A stretch of 64,000 bases of DNA from DYJE01 sp041660385 (GTDB lineage Bacteria > Desulfobacterota > Desulfobacteria > Desulfobacterales > Desulfolunaceae), in NCBI GenBank assembly GCA_041660385.1, contig JBAZWJ010000017.1, positions 27,995 to 91,994 on the forward strand, in the 5' to 3' direction. Within the stretch, counting starts at the first letter, position 1. Each line of letters begins with the position of its first letter. The notes beneath the pieces are model-generated. The model worked only from the letters and a program-made list of their open reading frames with translations, was not told where the DNA came from and did no database searches. Made by a program: the position numbers and the translations under genes. This document shows positions 61,648 through 64,000 of the stretch, one piece after another.

Positions 61648-61717
61648 CCGCTTCAATACAAATCGCGAAGCCATGGATGTATCAGAATTTGTAACCAACA
61701 ATTAACCGGAAATTCGT

Positions 61718-61742
61718 GGGCGGATTTTGAATCCGCCCCTAC
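61718..61742. repeat. Short palindromic repeat GGGCGGATTTTGAATCCGCC
   Basis: A hairpin with GGGCGGATT and AATCCGCCC lies after cusA and ends CCTAC like the other families. It may also act as a terminator-like barrier. The rest of the 298-bp gap to the patatin gene shows nothing. Confidence 0.7.
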
Positions 61743-61945
61743 GTAAGTTGTTTTGCCATCGTTTTCACAATAAATTAAAAATAGTTCCTTTTACAATCCT
61801 TTTCATTGCCCTTGCCCTGCCATTCTGCCATAATACCAACCCGTAAACATCAGGCTTTCATCTGCCTGTCCGTCAATAAAAAATCACTGACAACATTTGT
61901 TTCTCAATATTCATCATTAGTTATAAATTTAAGGAGACCATCCCC

Positions 61946-63055
61946 ATGGCCAAAGAAACTGAAAAGACTGAAACCCAGGCCGACTGCGGTTGCCCCCACA
62001 CGCCCAATTCTTCAAACCATCATAAAACAATCAACCTGGCTATCCAGGGTGGTGGTGCCCATGGAGCATATGCCTGGGGTGTCATGGACAAACTGATCGA
62101 AGACGGACGCCTTAAAATTGACGGGCTGTGCGGTACAAGTGCCGGAGCCATGAACGCTGTTGTATTTGCATACGGCAACATGATTGGAGGTGCTGACGGG
62201 GCTCGACAGGCACTTCACACCTTCTGGAAAAAAGTAAGCGATTCAGGGGCCGTATACAACCCTTTAAAACAAACACCCTGGGGAAGGATGCTCAACCGAT
62301 GGACAGCTGAAAACTCCTGGGCAGTCAATCTGTTCGAAATTATCAGTAAGACGTTTTCGCCTTATCAGCTCAATCCTGCCAATTTCAATCCCTTGCGGAA
62401 TGTCCTTGCAGATTGCGTGGATTTCAACGTTCTCAAAAGCTGTCAGGAAACAAAACTCTTCATCGGAACCACCAAAGTTCGAAGCGGTAATGTACGTGTT
62501 TTTAAAACAGACGAAATCACGATAGACGTGGTTATGGCATCTGCCTGCCTTCCCCAGTTGTTCCAGGCCGTTGAAATTGAAGGAGAACATTACTGGGACG
62601 GTGGCTATATGGGCAACCCTGCCCTTTTCCCCCTTTTCTATCATACAGACACAAGAGATGTGGTGATCATCCACATTAACCCTCTGGAACGGGATACACT
62701 GCCTAGAGAAGCTGACGACATCATGGACCGTCTGAACGAAATCACCTTCAACTCCTCCCTGATCAGTGAAATAAGAGCCATATCCTTTGTTACCAAACTT
62801 TTAGAAGAAAACTGGCTGAAAGACGAATTCAAAGGCAGATTGAAAAACATGATCATGCATTCTATCCGGGCAGACAAAGTCCTGGCTGACCTGAAAGTCG
62901 CAAGCAAGTTCAACTGTGACTGGGATTTTCTTACCGATCTCAGAGACCGGGGGCGGGCAACAGCAGAACAGTGGCTCAAAGACAACTACGATAAGATTGG
63001 CAAAGAGTCCACTGTGGACCTCAGAAAAGACTTTCTTGACATCGGTGCAGAATAA
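61946..63055 (+). CDS. Patatin-like phospholipase
   Basis: 369-residue serine hydrolase of the patatin/RssA type. The oxyanion motif GGGAHGAYAWG is near residue 35, the nucleophile elbow is GTSAGAMNAVV near 63, and the catalytic Asp lies in YWDGGYMGNPAL near 215. No signal peptide is visible, so it is probably cytosolic or peripheral. The C-terminal 100 residues are helical (IRAISFVTKLLEENWLKDEF). AAGGAG precedes the ATG. Known relatives act on phospholipids or polyhydroxybutyrate; substrate not readable here. Confidence 0.94.
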   Translation: MAKETEKTETQADCGCPHTPNSSNHHKTINLAIQGGGAHGAYAWGVMDKLIEDGRLKIDGLCGTSAGAMNAVVFAYGNMIGGADGARQALHTFWKKVSDSGAVYNPLKQTPWGRMLNRWTAENSWAVNLFEIISKTFSPYQLNPANFNPLRNVLADCVDFNVLKSCQETKLFIGTTKVRSGNVRVFKTDEITIDVVMASACLPQLFQAVEIEGEHYWDGGYMGNPALFPLFYHTDTRDVVIIHINPLERDTLPREADDIMDRLNEITFNSSLISEIRAISFVTKLLEENWLKDEFKGRLKNMIMHSIRADKVLADLKVASKFNCDWDFLTDLRDRGRATAEQWLKDNYDKIGKESTVDLRKDFLDIGAE

Positions 63056-63079
63056 GGCTGGGGATGAGATAATAACGGC

Positions 63080-63110
63080 AACCAGCCTTCAAATTCTTCG
63101 AAGGCTGGTT
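63080..63110 (+). terminator. Hairpin after the patatin gene
   Basis: AACCAGCCTTC pairs with GAAGGCTGGTT around nine bases, 25 bp after the stop. No T-run follows, so termination is likely but not certain. Confidence 0.5.
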
Positions 63111-63193
63111 CATAGGATTGGTTCCGCGACTCAACCTGGCGCTAAATTGGTTATCTTCTCATATGGAATGACGTTCGGACATGGCTACAAAAT

Positions 63194-63224
63194 AAAAAAG
63201 GCCTTGAGAAAATCTCAAGGCCTT
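63194..63224 (-). terminator. Terminator behind the tRNA-Glu fragment
   Basis: AAGGCCTTGAGA and TCTCAAGGCCTT form a perfect 12-bp stem with a three-base loop, followed on the minus strand by a T-rich run. It lies 9 bp after the tRNA 3' end. Confidence 0.85.
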
Positions 63225-63232
63225 CATTATAA

Positions 63233-63281
63233 TGGCGTCCCCAAGGGGATTTGAACCCCTGTCGCCGCCGTGAAAGGGCGA
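63233..63281 (-). tRNA. tRNA-Glu (TTC) 3' fragment
   Basis: On the minus strand the sequence from the anticodon arm to the end is intact: CGCCCTTTCACGGCGG (anticodon TTC), the variable and T arm (GACAGGGGTTCAAATCCCCT) and the acceptor strand TGGGGACGCCA. The 5' acceptor strand and D arm are absent; similarity stops at about 63281, inside the anticodon stem. Such 3' halves are typical attachment-site copies left by tyrosine recombinases. A complete tRNA-Glu should exist elsewhere in the genome. Confidence 0.8.
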
Positions 63282-63349
63282 CGTTGATATTTTTCAAAAC
63301 GCTTGAATACAGCATTATCAATGGTTTTCATAATTCAAATATCAACGTC
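63280..63349. repeat. Inverted repeat GACGTTGATATTT beside the tRNA fragment
   Basis: GACGTTGATATTT (63280-63292) is mirrored by AAATATCAACGTC (63337-63349). The left arm begins exactly where tRNA similarity ends, so it may be the recombination arm-site or crossover boundary. Confidence 0.6.
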
Positions 63350-64000
63350 CGTGCCTTTTTTATGGCGCTTTAAAAGTAAAAAGGCACGGGAAAAGGCACG
63401 GGGATTTTTTAGGGGTGATAGGATTCGAACCTCTCATCATATATATAAAAACAGGGAGTTATATAACAACTACACATCCGTTACACATCGGAAAACAAAA
63501 ACTTAACAGAGGAATTTATACGTGACCGATCATTAATTATAAAAAAAGGTGCCAAAAATAAGTGTCAAGGATAAAGATTTATCAACGTTTCTTGTTTGAC
63601 ACAGTTTCTACGATAGTTTTATTCATTTCATAAAACCTTTATTATCCGGCAGTTTTTTAGCCCACCCGCTTTGCCAAACACCGCAAATCAACTGGCCGAA
63701 AAAACCGTCCCGATAATCCGGATTATGCAATCAGTCGCAGGAACCACGCCAGGGGCTTTGGCGTTAAAATACAGAACAAGCGTACGATCAGAAGTCATAA
63801 TCACAAGTCCAGGTTTGACCCTCCATCCTTCCATTTTGATGATTTGCATTTGGTTAAAAAGCCTTTATTATCAATAGTCTCTGAAATTTTATCTTGATTT
63901 GTCAAGGTTAAAGATGTGATAATCATATAAAGGCTTTAAGCCGATAGTTGCTCTGAAACATAACGCAGAAACCGCACAGTTTCAAAAAAATCAAGTGTGT
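63350..64000. other. Gene-poor right end
   Basis: No credible gene. Around 63352-63406 GTGCCTTTTTT and repeated AAAAGGCACGGG units can form a hairpin. TTTATTATC motifs occur near 63640 and 63864. A short open frame at 63671-63877 has no ribosome site or recognisable sequence and is not called. Confidence 0.5.
63411..63440 (-). other. Possible second tRNA 3' (T-arm) fragment
   Basis: On the minus strand GAGAGGTTCGAATCCTATCA contains the T-loop GTTCGAATC and ends CACCCCT. The stem has a mismatch and no other tRNA arm is visible, so this is a weak remnant or chance match. Confidence 0.3.

Noticed and set aside
63671..63877. 68-residue open frame near the right end
   Set aside because: No ribosome site, no recognised domain, and composition like the surrounding non-coding DNA.

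Overview
The window looks like a chromosomal segment of a strictly anaerobic, probably sulfate-reducing deltaproteobacterium (Desulfobacterota, Desulfobacterales-like). This is inferred, not proven, from the anaerobic (CbiD/CbiG/CbiET) cobalamin route, several acyl-CoA dehydrogenases with an acyl-CoA ligase and a ferredoxin-nitroreductase, B12-binding radical SAM enzymes, and dense short palindromic repeats between genes. No insertion sequence, CRISPR array or rRNA was seen. The only tRNA signals are two 3' fragments near the right end.

Layout. 1-7663: three secreted proteins on the minus strand (an OmpA-like protein cut by the window edge and two Ig-like proteins) share a C-terminal domain. 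They lie downstream of a large MalT-like ATPase regulator with a SARP/BTAD C-terminus. Two 11-bp-spaced direct repeats next to a -10-like box between regulator and secreted genes look like a SARP operator. 7914-12926: two B12-type radical SAM proteins, divergent from a radical SAM/zinc-ribbon/methyltransferase fusion. 13398-16235: a secreted seven-bladed propeller/PKD protein with an unusual Cys-containing C-terminal tail. 16341-17669: a REC-histidine kinase. 18108-25792: a TetR regulator and a fatty-acyl or related acid degradation set (thiolase, two acyl-CoA dehydrogenase-like proteins, acyl-CoA ligase, ferredoxin-nitroreductase). 26080-30221: an HExxH protein, a small Cys-rich protein, AlgH and ManC (overlapping), and a lipoprotein.

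30332-47206 is a nearly contiguous minus-strand cobalamin regulon. A cobalamin riboswitch with an intrinsic terminator precedes btuC-btuD-btuF-cbiA-cbiC-cobI-cbiD-cbiET-cobM-cbiG-cobJ-cobO-cobQ-cobU-cobS-cobD. Many of these genes overlap by ATGA junctions, but the series is interrupted at several points by palindromic repeat elements. The cobaltochelatase, precorrin-6A reductase, CbiB and the lower-ligand genes are not in the window, so the pathway must be completed elsewhere. The B12 made could serve the radical SAM enzymes, but that link is only inference.

47443-63055: an unrecognised 197-residue protein, a large acyl-CoA dehydrogenase, a chalcone-isomerase-like exported protein, a chemoreceptor, a small helix-turn-helix/coiled-coil protein, DapF, a TolC-CusB-CusA heavy-metal efflux operon and a patatin phospholipase. 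The last kilobase is gene-poor and holds a tRNA-Glu 3' fragment, suggesting the edge of an integrated element.

A conspicuous theme is the number of distinct palindromic repeat families in intergenic DNA. In at least two places they form or abut the 3' end of a coding region.
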